A stretch of DNA of 64,000 bases from Streptomyces sp. CA-278952. Its GTDB lineage: Bacteria > Actinomycetota > Actinomycetes > Streptomycetales > Streptomycetaceae. Positions 1 to 8,254 of the stretch are shown here, one piece after another. The stretch is taken from positions 8,033,501 to 8,097,500 of the forward strand of contig NZ_CP112880.1 of NCBI RefSeq assembly GCF_028747205.1, in the 5' to 3' direction. Numbering within the stretch: the stretch's first letter is position 1; each line of letters starts with the position of its first letter. Made by a program: the position numbers and the translations under genes. The notes below the pieces were generated by a model that worked only from the letters and a program-made list of their open reading frames with translations, had not been told where the DNA came from and ran no database searches.

Positions 1-2
1 TG

Positions 3-791
3 GAAGCGGTTCTTCCGCACGACCACCCCTTCTTCGCTCCGGTGGGTGACGACCGGCACGATCCGCTGCTGGTCGCGGAGGCGATGCGACAGGCGGCCAT
101 GCTCGCCTTCCATGCCGGGTACGGGATCCCGCTCGGCTACCAGTTCCTGATGACGGGACTGGACTACGTCTGCCATCAGGAGCATCTGGCCGTGGGGGGC
201 GAGCCCACCGAGATCGACGTGGAGGTGTTCTGCTCCGACCTGAAGTGGCGGGCCGGGCTCCCCGCGCAGGGACGGGTCGGCTGGGCGGTGCACCGGGACG
301 GTCAGCTCGCCGCGACGGGGATGGGGGCGACCCGGTTCAGCACCCCCAAGGCGTACAGGCGGATGCGCGGTGACGCCCCGGCAGAGGGGATATCCATACC
401 GGAGACCGTGCCGGTTCCGGCCGTCCTGGCGGGCCGCGCCCGCGCCGAGGACGTGGTGCTCTCGGAGACCGGGCAGGACGACGTCTGGGAACTGCGCGTG
501 GACACCCGGCATCCCACCCTCTTCCAGCGCCCCAATGACCATGTCCCGGGCATGTTGCTGCTGGAGGCGGCCCGCCAGGCGGCGTGCCTGGTGGCAGGGC
601 CCGCCGGAATTGTTCCGATGGAGGCGAGCACCCGGTTCCACCGGTACTCCGAGTTCGGCAGCCCGTGCTGGATAGGGGCGGTGATCCTGCCGGGGGAGGA
701 CGAGGATACGGTGACGGTCCAGGTGACAGGTCGTCAGGACGGCGAGTCGGTCTTCTCCACGGTCCTGTCCGGCCCCCGGGCCGACGGCTGA
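3..791 (+). CDS. AfsA-family gamma-butyrolactone biosynthesis protein, 5'-truncated by window edge
   Basis: The reading frame is open to the left edge, so the true start lies outside the window; an internal GTG at 42 is not the start because the residues before it (LPHDHPFF) already match the family. AfsA/ScbA/BarX proteins condense a beta-keto acyl chain with a C3 unit to start gamma-butyrolactone autoregulator synthesis. Two hotdog-like AfsA repeats are visible: DPLLVAEAMRQA in the first half and RPNDHVPGMLLLEAARQA in the second, each with the conserved E-A-x-RQA helix. It is followed after 12 bases by an NmrA-type reductase, a common pairing in such clusters. No ArpA-type receptor gene lies within the window. 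Confidence 0.85.
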   Translation, partial: EAVLPHDHPFFAPVGDDRHDPLLVAEAMRQAAMLAFHAGYGIPLGYQFLMTGLDYVCHQEHLAVGGEPTEIDVEVFCSDLKWRAGLPAQGRVGWAVHRDGQLAATGMGATRFSTPKAYRRMRGDAPAEGISIPETVPVPAVLAGRARAEDVVLSETGQDDVWELRVDTRHPTLFQRPNDHVPGMLLLEAARQAACLVAGPAGIVPMEASTRFHRYSEFGSPCWIGAVILPGEDEDTVTVQVTGRQDGESVFSTVLSGPRADG

Positions 792-803
792 GAGGTTCCT
801 CGA

Positions 804-1652
804 GTGATTCTCGTGACGGGTGCGACCGGAGCGGTGGGCCGTGAGGTCGCCGGACAGCTGGCGGAGGCCGGCCCCGTGCGGATTCTCGCGCGCCGCCCCG
901 AGCGGCTCATGGTGCGGGGAGCAGCGGTCGAGGTCGTCGAGGGGGAGTACGGGGACCGCGCCGCTCTCGACCGGGCACTGCGGGGCGTCGCCTCGGTGTT
1001 CCTGGTGACGAACAGCCCGACGGAGCCCGACGACGAGCGGGTCGCCGCGGCCGCGGCCGCGGCGGGCGTACGCCACCTGGTCAAGCTGTCCATGATGGCG
1101 GTGGAGGAGCCGGGCGCCGATGACTTCATCACCCGGCGTCAGCGGGAGAACGAACAGGTGATCCGGGATTCGGGGGTCCCGTGGACGTTCGTGCGCCCCA
1201 GGACGTTCATGTCCAACACCCTTTCCTGGGCCCCCGGCATTCGGTCGGCGGGAGTGGTGCGCGCCCTGTACGGCGACGCTCCCGTAGCGTGCGTCGACCC
1301 GCGCGACGTCGCCGCGGTGGCCGTGGCCGTTCTCACCGGTACGGGGCACCAGGGCAGGGCGTACGCCGTGTCGGGCCCGGAGGCGATCACCGCGCGGGAG
1401 CAGACGGCCCAGCTCTCCCGGGTGCTGGGGCGGCCTCTGCGCTTCGAGGAACTGGGCGTGGACGCCGCGCGTGCGGCCCTGCTGGCGAAGTATCCGCCGT
1501 CCGTCGCGGAGGCTTTCCTGCAGAGCGCGGAGCGGCAGCGGGCGGGAGCGAAGGCGTCCGTGGTGCCCACGATCCAGGAACTCACGGGCCGCCCGGCGAG
1601 GCCGTTCCTCAGCTGGTCGGCCGAGCACGCGGAGGCTTTCACGTCGGAATAG
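804..1652 (+). CDS. NmrA-type NAD(P)-binding SDR protein
   Basis: Protein of 282 residues starting at GTG with a GAGAGG ribosome site 9 bases upstream. The N-terminal VTGATGAVG is the Rossmann dinucleotide motif of atypical short-chain dehydrogenases, and the overall pattern (ILARRPERL, a central FVRPRTFMSN, a C-terminal variable lid) fits NmrA/HSCARG-like proteins. It lies 12 bases after the AfsA-family gene and is probably cotranscribed. Inference: it could reduce a keto or butenolide intermediate of the autoregulator pathway, although NmrA-like proteins may also act as redox-sensing regulators. It lacks the classical YxxxK, which is usual for this group. Confidence 0.75.
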   Translation: MILVTGATGAVGREVAGQLAEAGPVRILARRPERLMVRGAAVEVVEGEYGDRAALDRALRGVASVFLVTNSPTEPDDERVAAAAAAAGVRHLVKLSMMAVEEPGADDFITRRQRENEQVIRDSGVPWTFVRPRTFMSNTLSWAPGIRSAGVVRALYGDAPVACVDPRDVAAVAVAVLTGTGHQGRAYAVSGPEAITAREQTAQLSRVLGRPLRFEELGVDAARAALLAKYPPSVAEAFLQSAERQRAGAKASVVPTIQELTGRPARPFLSWSAEHAEAFTSE

Positions 1653-1778
1653 GGCCGCTTCGCCGATGAGCGGAGAACCTTTGTTCCTTGCGGGCGGCAG
1701 ATAAGCGCGCCTGCGCAGGTATTCCCTTCTCCGGTCCGTTTCCCTTCTCCGGCCCGCTTTCGCGGCGCGGGGCGGAGG

Positions 1779-1797
1779 CGGGCCCGAAAAGGGCCCG
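1779..1797. terminator. Hairpin between convergent genes
   Basis: Perfect 7-bp arms CGGGCCC/GGGCCCG around a GAAAA loop in the 273-base gap between the NmrA-type gene (+) and the XRE regulator (-). There is no U-tract, as is common for Streptomyces terminators. The same gap carries a direct repeat of CCCTTCTCCGGYCCG at about 1726 and 1742. Confidence 0.45.
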
Positions 1798-1925
1798 GGA
1801 GTCACTGCCGTATTTATCCGCACTCCGAAAAGAAGACCGGTGAGGCGGCTTCGGCGACCCCCGGTTTCCGGGTGCGCGACTCCCGATCTCCGGGTGCGCG
1901 GGTCCGGTTCCGCGCGCACTCGTCC

Positions 1926-2864
1926 TCATCGCTCGCCTGCGCGGCCCTGCCTCGCGTCGTCGATGACGTCGACCCGGCCCGCGTCCGCTCCCCAGCTCGC
2001 CAGCAGGCGCAGGGCCTGGGCCGACTCCGAGCCCGGCTCCGCGTGGTAGGTCACCAGATGCTGCTCCTCGTCGTCCGGGAGGTTCAGCGTCTCGTACGAC
2101 AGAGTCAGCTCCCCGACGAGCGGATGCCGCAGCACCTTGATGCCGTGGCCCTTCTCCTTGACGTTGTGCGTGGCCCACAACCGCCGGAACTCGTCGCTCT
2201 TGACCGAGAGTTCGCCCACCAGCGCCGACAGCTCCGGATCGTCGGGGTGGCAGCCCGCGTACAGCCGCAGATAGCTGACCATGTCCGAGGCCTTGGAGTC
2301 CCAGTTCACGAACAGGTCCCGGTAGGCGGGGGAGAGGAACACCAGTCGCGCCCAGTTGCGCTCAGCCGGCGGCAGCGCACCCCAGTCACCGAACACCGCC
2401 CCCGCCATCGGATTCCAGGCGAGGACGTCGGACCGCGCCCCGGTCACGTACGCGGGGATGCCGTCCATGCTGTCGAGCAGGTACAGCAGCCCCTTCCGCA
2501 CCCGCTGCACCCTGGCCGTGCGGCGCTTCTTCTTGTGCCGGGCGGGCTTGGCCAGGTGGGTCAGATGCGCGCTCTCGGCGTCAGTGAGCCGCAGCGCACG
2601 TGCGATCGCGTCGAGCACCTCGGCCGACACATTGCGCCCGTTGCCCTGCTCCAGGCGCGTGTAGTACGCCACGGACACCCCGGCCAGCTGCGCCAGCTCC
2701 TCCCGGCGCAGACCGGGCACCCGGCGGTGCCGGCCGAACTCCGGAAGGCCCACGTCCCCCGGCTGGAGCTTGGCCCTCCGGGTGCGCAGGAACTCACTGA
2801 GCTCGGCCCGCCCGTCCATCGGCTCGGGGGCGGCGGCCTCTGAGTGATCGTCCATGGCTTCCAT
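1926..2864 (-). CDS. XRE-family regulator with MmyB-like ligand-binding domain
   Basis: An N-terminal helix-turn-helix ([21 protein letters not shown]) is followed by a conserved MmyB-type sensor domain containing [14 protein letters not shown] and a C-terminal LTLSYETL...YHAEPGS stretch, typical of this very common streptomycete regulator. ATG at 2864 or 2855 are the plausible starts; neither has a strong ribosome site, and the longer frame to 2936 lacks family-like sequence. Proteins of this class usually sit divergently beside an oxidoreductase that they regulate, and here the zinc dehydrogenase starts 154 bases away on the other strand. The ligand (fatty-acid-like in the structurally known member) is inferred only from the family. 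Confidence 0.85.
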   Translation of the reverse strand: MEAMDDHSEAAAPEPMDGRAELSEFLRTRRAKLQPGDVGLPEFGRHRRVPGLRREELAQLAGVSVAYYTRLEQGNGRNVSAEVLDAIARALRLTDAESAHLTHLAKPARHKKKRRTARVQRVRKGLLYLLDSMDGIPAYVTGARSDVLAWNPMAGAVFGDWGALPPAERNWARLVFLSPAYRDLFVNWDSKASDMVSYLRLYAGCHPDDPELSALVGELSVKSDEFRRLWATHNVKEKGHGIKVLRHPLVGELTLSYETLNLPDDEEQHLVTYHAEPGSESAQALRLLASWGADAGRVDVIDDARQGRAGER

Positions 2865-3017
2865 TATTCCGGTGATTCCTGGTCGCAGGAGCCTGAGCCT
2901 GTCCCCGTCAGTAGTAGGACCGCTGGACGTAGGCAAAGCGGTGACCTGGGTAAACCTCTGTCACGGCGTGATGCTGGGAGACGTTCCTACCGCATCACCC
3001 AGAGGAGAACCTCCGGC

Positions 3018-4058
3018 ATGACCACCGTTGCCGCCTATGCCGCTCCCCGTGCCAAGGCCCCGCTGGAGCGCACCACGATCGAACGCCGCCCGGTGGGAGA
3101 GTTCGACGTGCTGATCGACATCAAGTTCGCCGGGATCTGCCACTCCGACATCCACCAGGCCCGCGACGGCTGGGGAGAGGGCATCTTCCCGATGGTGCCC
3201 GGCCACGAGATCGCGGGGATCGTCGCCGAGACCGGCCCCGGGGTGACCCGGTTCAAGGTGGGCGACCGCGTCGGCGTCGGCTGCATGGTCGACTCCTGCG
3301 GAGCGTGCGACGCGTGCCTGATGGGCCGCGAGCAGCACTGCGCCGAGGGGAACACCCAGACGTACAACGCCCTCGACCGCGGCGGCGAGCCCACGTACGG
3401 CGGCTACTCGACGCACATCGTCGTGGCCGAGACGTTCGCCCTCTCCATCCCCGAGGGCATCGCCCTGGACGAGGCCGCGCCGCTCCTGTGCGCGGGCATC
3501 ACCACCTACTCCCCGCTCAGGCGCTGGGGCGCGGGTCCCGGCAAGAAGGTCGCCGTCGTCGGTCTCGGCGGTCTCGGCCACATGGCCGTCAAGATCGCGC
3601 ACGCGCTCGGCGCCGAGGTCACCGTCCTCTCGCAGTCGCTGCGGAAGAAGGACGACGGGCTCGAGCTGGGCGCCGACCACTACTACGCGACCAGCGATCC
3701 GCGGACCTTCGAGGAACTGGCCGGCGCCTTCGACGTCATCCTCTCCACGGTCTCGGCCCCGCTGGACTTCGGCGCCTACCTCGCTCTGCTGCGGACCGAC
3801 GGAACCCTGGTCAACGTGGGCGCCCCCGAGGAGCCGGTCTCGCTGAACCTGTTCTCCCTGATCCTGGGCAACAAGTCGATCGCGGGTTCGATGATCGGCG
3901 GGATCAAGGAGACCCAGGAGATGCTGGACTTCTGCGCCGTGCACGGGCTCGGCGCCGAGATCGAGGTGATCGGCGCGGGTCAGGTCAACGAGGCGTACGA
4001 GCGGGTTCTCGCCAGCGACGTCCGCTACCGCTTCGTGATCGACACGGCGACGATCTGA
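3018..4058 (+). CDS. Zinc-dependent NAD(P) alcohol dehydrogenase (MDR/CAD type)
   Basis: 346 residues from an ATG preceded by AGAGGAGAACC; the longer upstream frame is not protein-like. Catalytic zinc ligands are Cys41 (GICHSD), His63-Glu64 (GHE) and the Cys in [12 protein letters not shown]. Structural zinc ligands are Cys94, Cys97, Cys100 and Cys108. The Rossmann motif GLGGLGH follows. The sequence fits the YahK/YjgB-like cinnamyl-alcohol dehydrogenase subgroup that reduces aldehydes broadly with NADPH. It is divergent from the MmyB-type regulator, which is its probable controller. Confidence 0.9.
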   Translation: MTTVAAYAAPRAKAPLERTTIERRPVGEFDVLIDIKFAGICHSDIHQARDGWGEGIFPMVPGHEIAGIVAETGPGVTRFKVGDRVGVGCMVDSCGACDACLMGREQHCAEGNTQTYNALDRGGEPTYGGYSTHIVVAETFALSIPEGIALDEAAPLLCAGITTYSPLRRWGAGPGKKVAVVGLGGLGHMAVKIAHALGAEVTVLSQSLRKKDDGLELGADHYYATSDPRTFEELAGAFDVILSTVSAPLDFGAYLALLRTDGTLVNVGAPEEPVSLNLFSLILGNKSIAGSMIGGIKETQEMLDFCAVHGLGAEIEVIGAGQVNEAYERVLASDVRYRFVIDTATI

Positions 4059-4244
4059 GGCGTCGGCCGCCCGGCCGACCCCACCACCGAAGCCTCGCTG
4101 ACGCCCGCACCCGGCACCGGCCCCCGCGGGAACGGACCGGCGGTCCTGGACCAGGGAAACCGACGAAAGGGGGAGGTGACCCCCACCGCACTGGGGTGCC
4201 AGCCCCAGTGATCCCCAACGGTCCTTCTCCTAGCGTCTATTGAT

Positions 4245-5885
4245 GTGAGTTACGCAGAGGACGCAGAGAAGACCACCCGGACCCGGGCGGCCGCCCGCAC
4301 CACCACGGCCGCCCGGACGACCGCCAGGACCGCCGCCGCGGGCCTGGCCCTGGCCCTCACGGCGGGCATCACGGCGGCTCCGGCCCTGGCCACCGTACGG
4401 CCCGGCCCGGAACTTCGTACGGTCGCACCGCCGACGACTGCCGGAGCGCTCGACCGCTACTACCGCCAGCCCCTGGACTGGGGCACCTGTATGAGCTCCC
4501 CGCAGGACGAGACGGGCAGAGACCTGGACAAGGCGGGCGTGCGGTGTGCCGACGTCACGGTCCCGCTGGACTACACAGACCCCGGGGGCCGGACGATCAC
4601 GGTCGCGATATCCCGTCTGAAGGCCACCGACACCCGCCGCCGCATCGGCGCGATCCTCCTCAACAACGGCGGCCCCGGCGGCCCGGCCGTGGATTCCCCG
4701 CCGATCGTCCGCACGGCGATGCAGGAGGTCGGCCCGCGCTACGACATCGTCGGTTTCGACCCGCGCTTCGTCGGCCGGAGCACCCCGCTGGACTGCGGCT
4801 GGCCCGTCGGCTTCACCTGGTTCTCGGCCGGAGCGAGCCGGGCGGGCTTCGACCGCCAGGTGGCGCTGAGCAAGAGCCTGGCCGCCAAGTGCCGCGCCAC
4901 GAACGCCTCGGTACTCCCGCACATCAGCACCCGCAACACAGCCAGGGACATGGACGTGATCCGGGGCGCACTGGGCGAGCGGAAGATCTCCTACCTGGGC
5001 TATTCGTACGGCACCTACCTGGGCACGGTCTACACCCAGATGTTCCCCGGCCGCTACGACCGGATGGTCCTGGACGGAGCGGTGGGGCCGGACGACTACA
5101 ACCCGCGCCTGCTGAAGCACACGGTGCGCGAGAACGAGCAGGCGCTCTCCGCCTGGGCCGCCTGGGCGGCCGCCCGCCACCCGGCGTACGGCCTGGGCCG
5201 CTCCCGTACGGCGGTGCTCGCCACCATCGACCACGTCATGGCGAGGGCGGCGCGCGCACCGCTGACCCTCGGCGCCGCCCCCGACGTCTTCCGGGTCGAC
5301 GACACCCACATACCGACGCTGCTCTTCATGGGCGTGGCCGACGACGGCGACGGCTCGCGCGATCTCCTGGCCCAGCAGGTGGCGGCACTGTCCCAGGCGT
5401 CGAAGGGCCGCGAGGCTCCGCTGCCCCCCGAGTTCGCGGAGACGCTGGGTCTGCTGCTCTCCGGCGCGGGCTCCTCCTTCGGCAGCTCCCAGACGGCGAT
5501 CATCTGCGGTGACGTGCCGGCCCCGCGCGAGACCGAGCGCTACTGGCGCGACATCCAACGGAGCCGTGGCGCACACCCGTTGTTCGGCCCCCTCACCGAG
5601 AACATCGGCCCCTGCGCCTTCTGGGACGCGCCACGGGAAGCCCCCACCCGTATCAGCCACGACGCCCCCGTCCTCCTGGTCGCGGCCACGGGCGACCCCC
5701 GCACCACCTACCGGAGCACCACCACCCTGCACACCAGGCTTCCCGGCTCCAGGCTCCTCACCCTGGAGAACGCCAACCGCCACGCCCTGTACGGGGAGTA
5801 CGGGAACGCCTGCGTGGACACCGAGGTCAACCGCTACCTCGCGACGGGCCGGCTCCCGAAGACGGACGAGACCTGCGTGAAGTGA
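4245..5885 (+). CDS. Secreted Tap-like tripeptidyl aminopeptidase (alpha/beta hydrolase, S33)
   Basis: 546 residues. A basic, Thr/Ala-rich N-terminus and a hydrophobic stretch ending APALA suggest a Sec or Tat signal peptide of about 47 residues. The oxyanion motif NNGGPGGP, the nucleophile elbow GYSYGTYLG (Ser near residue 254) and a C-terminal TAP-like domain with DPRTTY (Asp) and NANRHALYG (His) complete a serine hydrolase of the SlpD/SlpE/Tap family, which removes N-terminal tripeptides from extracellular proteins. The GTG start has no obvious Shine-Dalgarno site. A paralogue lies at 47077-48579. Confidence 0.85.
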   Translation: MSYAEDAEKTTRTRAAARTTTAARTTARTAAAGLALALTAGITAAPALATVRPGPELRTVAPPTTAGALDRYYRQPLDWGTCMSSPQDETGRDLDKAGVRCADVTVPLDYTDPGGRTITVAISRLKATDTRRRIGAILLNNGGPGGPAVDSPPIVRTAMQEVGPRYDIVGFDPRFVGRSTPLDCGWPVGFTWFSAGASRAGFDRQVALSKSLAAKCRATNASVLPHISTRNTARDMDVIRGALGERKISYLGYSYGTYLGTVYTQMFPGRYDRMVLDGAVGPDDYNPRLLKHTVRENEQALSAWAAWAAARHPAYGLGRSRTAVLATIDHVMARAARAPLTLGAAPDVFRVDDTHIPTLLFMGVADDGDGSRDLLAQQVAALSQASKGREAPLPPEFAETLGLLLSGAGSSFGSSQTAIICGDVPAPRETERYWRDIQRSRGAHPLFGPLTENIGPCAFWDAPREAPTRISHDAPVLLVAATGDPRTTYRSTTTLHTRLPGSRLLTLENANRHALYGEYGNACVDTEVNRYLATGRLPKTDETCVK

Positions 5886-6015
5886 CCGGGAGCGGGAGAC
5901 CGCCTCCCGTCGGTGTACGGGCGGACTCCCGTCGGAGGATGCCGGGCGCCGTCCCGCTCCGTACCGTCCGAGGCGTCGGGCGAAGTCCGGCCGACGATGT
6001 CGGGAGGTCGCGGTG

Positions 6016-7035
6016 ATGAGCATGGCACGCAAGGTGATCGCATGGGGCGCCGCCGCCCTGCTGCTGATCCTGCCCGGAACGGCGGCGGCAGCGGCCCCGC
6101 CCGGGGACCGGCCCCCGGGGATACAGGTGACGGGGGAGCGGTGGATCGGCGACCGGCTCCTCGAACTGACCGTGCGGTCGGCGGCGTTGGAAGGCGTCGG
6201 TACGGTCCGCCTGCTCACCCCGGACGGCTGGGAGGGCCGCGGGCCCGGCGAGCGATGGCCGGTCCTGTATCTGCTGGCGGGTGGCCACGGCGACCCCGAG
6301 GCCTGGACCGAGGACTACGCGGTGGAGCGGCTCCCGCACCTGCGCGACGTGCTCGTGGTCATGCCGTCGATGCCGCTCTTCGGGTTCTACAGCGACTGGT
6401 GGAACGGCGGCGCCGGCGGCGCGCCGCGCGTGGAGACCTTCCACCTCGACGAGGTGCGCCCGCTGCTGGAGCGTCTCTACGGCGCGGGGGACCGGCGGGT
6501 CGCGGCGGGGGAGTCGCAGGGCGGCTTCGGCGCACTGACCTACGCGGCACGCCACCCCGGCCTGTTCCGCGCGGTGGCGGGCCTCAGCAGCTACGTCCAT
6601 CCGCTCCAGCACCCCCGCGCGGTCCAGGCCGGACTCGACTACCTCGGCCTGGACCGGCTGGCCCTGTGGGGCGACCCGGTGGCCCAGCGGCGGATCTGGC
6701 AGGACCACGACCCGTACTACCGGCCGGAGCGACTGCGCGCCGTCGAGGTCCACCTCTCCAGCGGCGACGGCCGGGCGGGCACGCTCGACCCGCCCGGCAC
6801 GGAGCCGGACCCGCACGTCCCCGGCCTGGAGGACCCCGACGACCCCTTCCCCGAGGACGTCCTGTCCCCGACCGAGGCCATCATGGGGGCGGAGAACCGG
6901 GCGATGGCCTCCCGGCTGCGGGCCCACGGGGTGGCGGTCACCACGCACTTCTACCGGGGCACGCACTCCCCGCCCTACTGGGAGCGCGAGTTGCGCGACG
7001 CGCTGCCCGCGCTGCTGCGCAGCCTCGGGCGGTGA
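6016..7035 (+). CDS. Secreted esterase, antigen-85/esterase-D-like alpha/beta hydrolase
   Basis: About 339 residues; GTG at 6013, ATG at 6016 and ATG at 6022 compete, and GGAGG at 6003 fits 6016 best. A signal peptide (MSMARKVIAWGAAALLLILP then AAAAAP) is clear. The mature part shows the strand-rich N-terminus of mycolyltransferase-like esterases, PVLYLLAGG for the oxyanion region, the nucleophile motif GESQGGFGA and a C-terminal YRGTHSPPYWE with the likely catalytic His. The substrate is unknown; ester hydrolysis or acyl transfer outside the cell is inferred from the family. Confidence 0.8.
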   Translation: MSMARKVIAWGAAALLLILPGTAAAAAPPGDRPPGIQVTGERWIGDRLLELTVRSAALEGVGTVRLLTPDGWEGRGPGERWPVLYLLAGGHGDPEAWTEDYAVERLPHLRDVLVVMPSMPLFGFYSDWWNGGAGGAPRVETFHLDEVRPLLERLYGAGDRRVAAGESQGGFGALTYAARHPGLFRAVAGLSSYVHPLQHPRAVQAGLDYLGLDRLALWGDPVAQRRIWQDHDPYYRPERLRAVEVHLSSGDGRAGTLDPPGTEPDPHVPGLEDPDDPFPEDVLSPTEAIMGAENRAMASRLRAHGVAVTTHFYRGTHSPPYWERELRDALPALLRSLGR

Positions 7036-7047
7036 GGGGGTCGGGCC

Positions 7048-8166
7048 CTACGCCGACGGGACCGGTGAGCCGTCCCCGTCGGCCGGGGCCTCGGCCCGGG
7101 GGGAATCCTCCATGAGCTGCTCGCGGAGGTAGTTCCAGACCACCCCGAGCAGCGCCGCCACCGGCACGGCGAGCAGACTCCCCACCACGCCGGCCAGGCT
7201 GCCGCCCAGCGTCACGGCGAGCAGGATCGTGGCCGCGTGCAGCCCCAGCCCCCGGCTCTGGATGATGGGCTGGAACACATTGCCCTCCAACTGCTGGACC
7301 ACGACGATGATCGCCAGCACGATCAGGGCGTCCATCGGTCCGTTCGACACCAAGGCGATGACCACCGCCACGAAACCGGCGAACAGCGCCCCCACGATCG
7401 GCACGAACGCGCAGACGAAGGTCAGCACCGCCAGCGGCAGCACCAGCGGCACCCCCAGGATCCACAGGCCGAGCCCGATGAAGACCGCGTCCAGCAGCCC
7501 GACGGCCGCCTGGGACCGCACGAACGCGCCCAGGGTGTCCCAACAGCGGGAGGCCACCTCGGGGACGTCGGTGGCGAGCCGGCCGGGAAGCTGACGGGTC
7601 AGCCACGGCAGGAAGCGCGGGCCGTCCTTGAGGAAGAAGAACATCAGGAAGATCGCCAGAACCGCGGTGACCAGCCCGTTGACCACGGTGCTCACCCCGG
7701 TGACGGCGGTGGTGACCACGCTGCCGACACTGTCCTGGAGTTGAGCGGTCGCGGTGTCCAGCGCGCCGGTGATCTGGTCGTCGCCGATGTTCAGCGGCGG
7801 GCCGGCCGCCCACTCGCGGACCTTGTCGATGCCCGCGACCACCCCGTCGGCCAGCTCCCCGGACTCACCCGCCACCGGCACCGCGATCAGCGCCACGATG
7901 CCCGCCCCCACGAGCAGGGAGAACACCGTCACCACCGAAGCGGCGAGCGAGGGCCACCAGCCGAGCCGGCGCAGGAAACGGGCGAGCGGCCAGGTCAGCG
8001 TGGTGAGGAACAGGCCGACTATCAGCGGCCACACGACCGACCACATCCGGCCCAGCACCCACAGCGCGACCGCCGCCGCCACGAGGACCAGCAACACCTC
8101 TGCGGAGACCCGTGCCGACGTGCGGAGAGCAGCCGCGGTCTTTGTCGAACTCAATGGCGAAGACAT
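7048..8166 (-). CDS. AI-2E family membrane transporter
   Basis: 372 residues with two N-terminal membrane helices, a soluble segment around residues 95-145, then a block of five to six helices. The signature AIFLMFFFLKDGPRF, the FVPIVGALFAG stretch and the C-terminal LLAVPVAALLGVVWNYLREQ are typical of the PF01594 family (YdiK/TqsA/PerM type). Substrates of actinobacterial members are not established; the family name should not be read as proof of autoinducer transport. It is convergent with the esterase gene (12-base gap). Confidence 0.9.
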   Translation of the reverse strand: MSSPLSSTKTAAALRTSARVSAEVLLVLVAAAVALWVLGRMWSVVWPLIVGLFLTTLTWPLARFLRRLGWWPSLAASVVTVFSLLVGAGIVALIAVPVAGESGELADGVVAGIDKVREWAAGPPLNIGDDQITGALDTATAQLQDSVGSVVTTAVTGVSTVVNGLVTAVLAIFLMFFFLKDGPRFLPWLTRQLPGRLATDVPEVASRCWDTLGAFVRSQAAVGLLDAVFIGLGLWILGVPLVLPLAVLTFVCAFVPIVGALFAGFVAVVIALVSNGPMDALIVLAIIVVVQQLEGNVFQPIIQSRGLGLHAATILLAVTLGGSLAGVVGSLLAVPVAALLGVVWNYLREQLMEDSPRAEAPADGDGSPVPSA

Positions 8167-8254
8167 GGCGTTACCCTATGGCTTCGCCAACGGTGTTCCG
8201 GCCACGCCCGCGGCCCGCCCACGCCGATCACCACGAGGGCGGCCGCCCGGCCCG

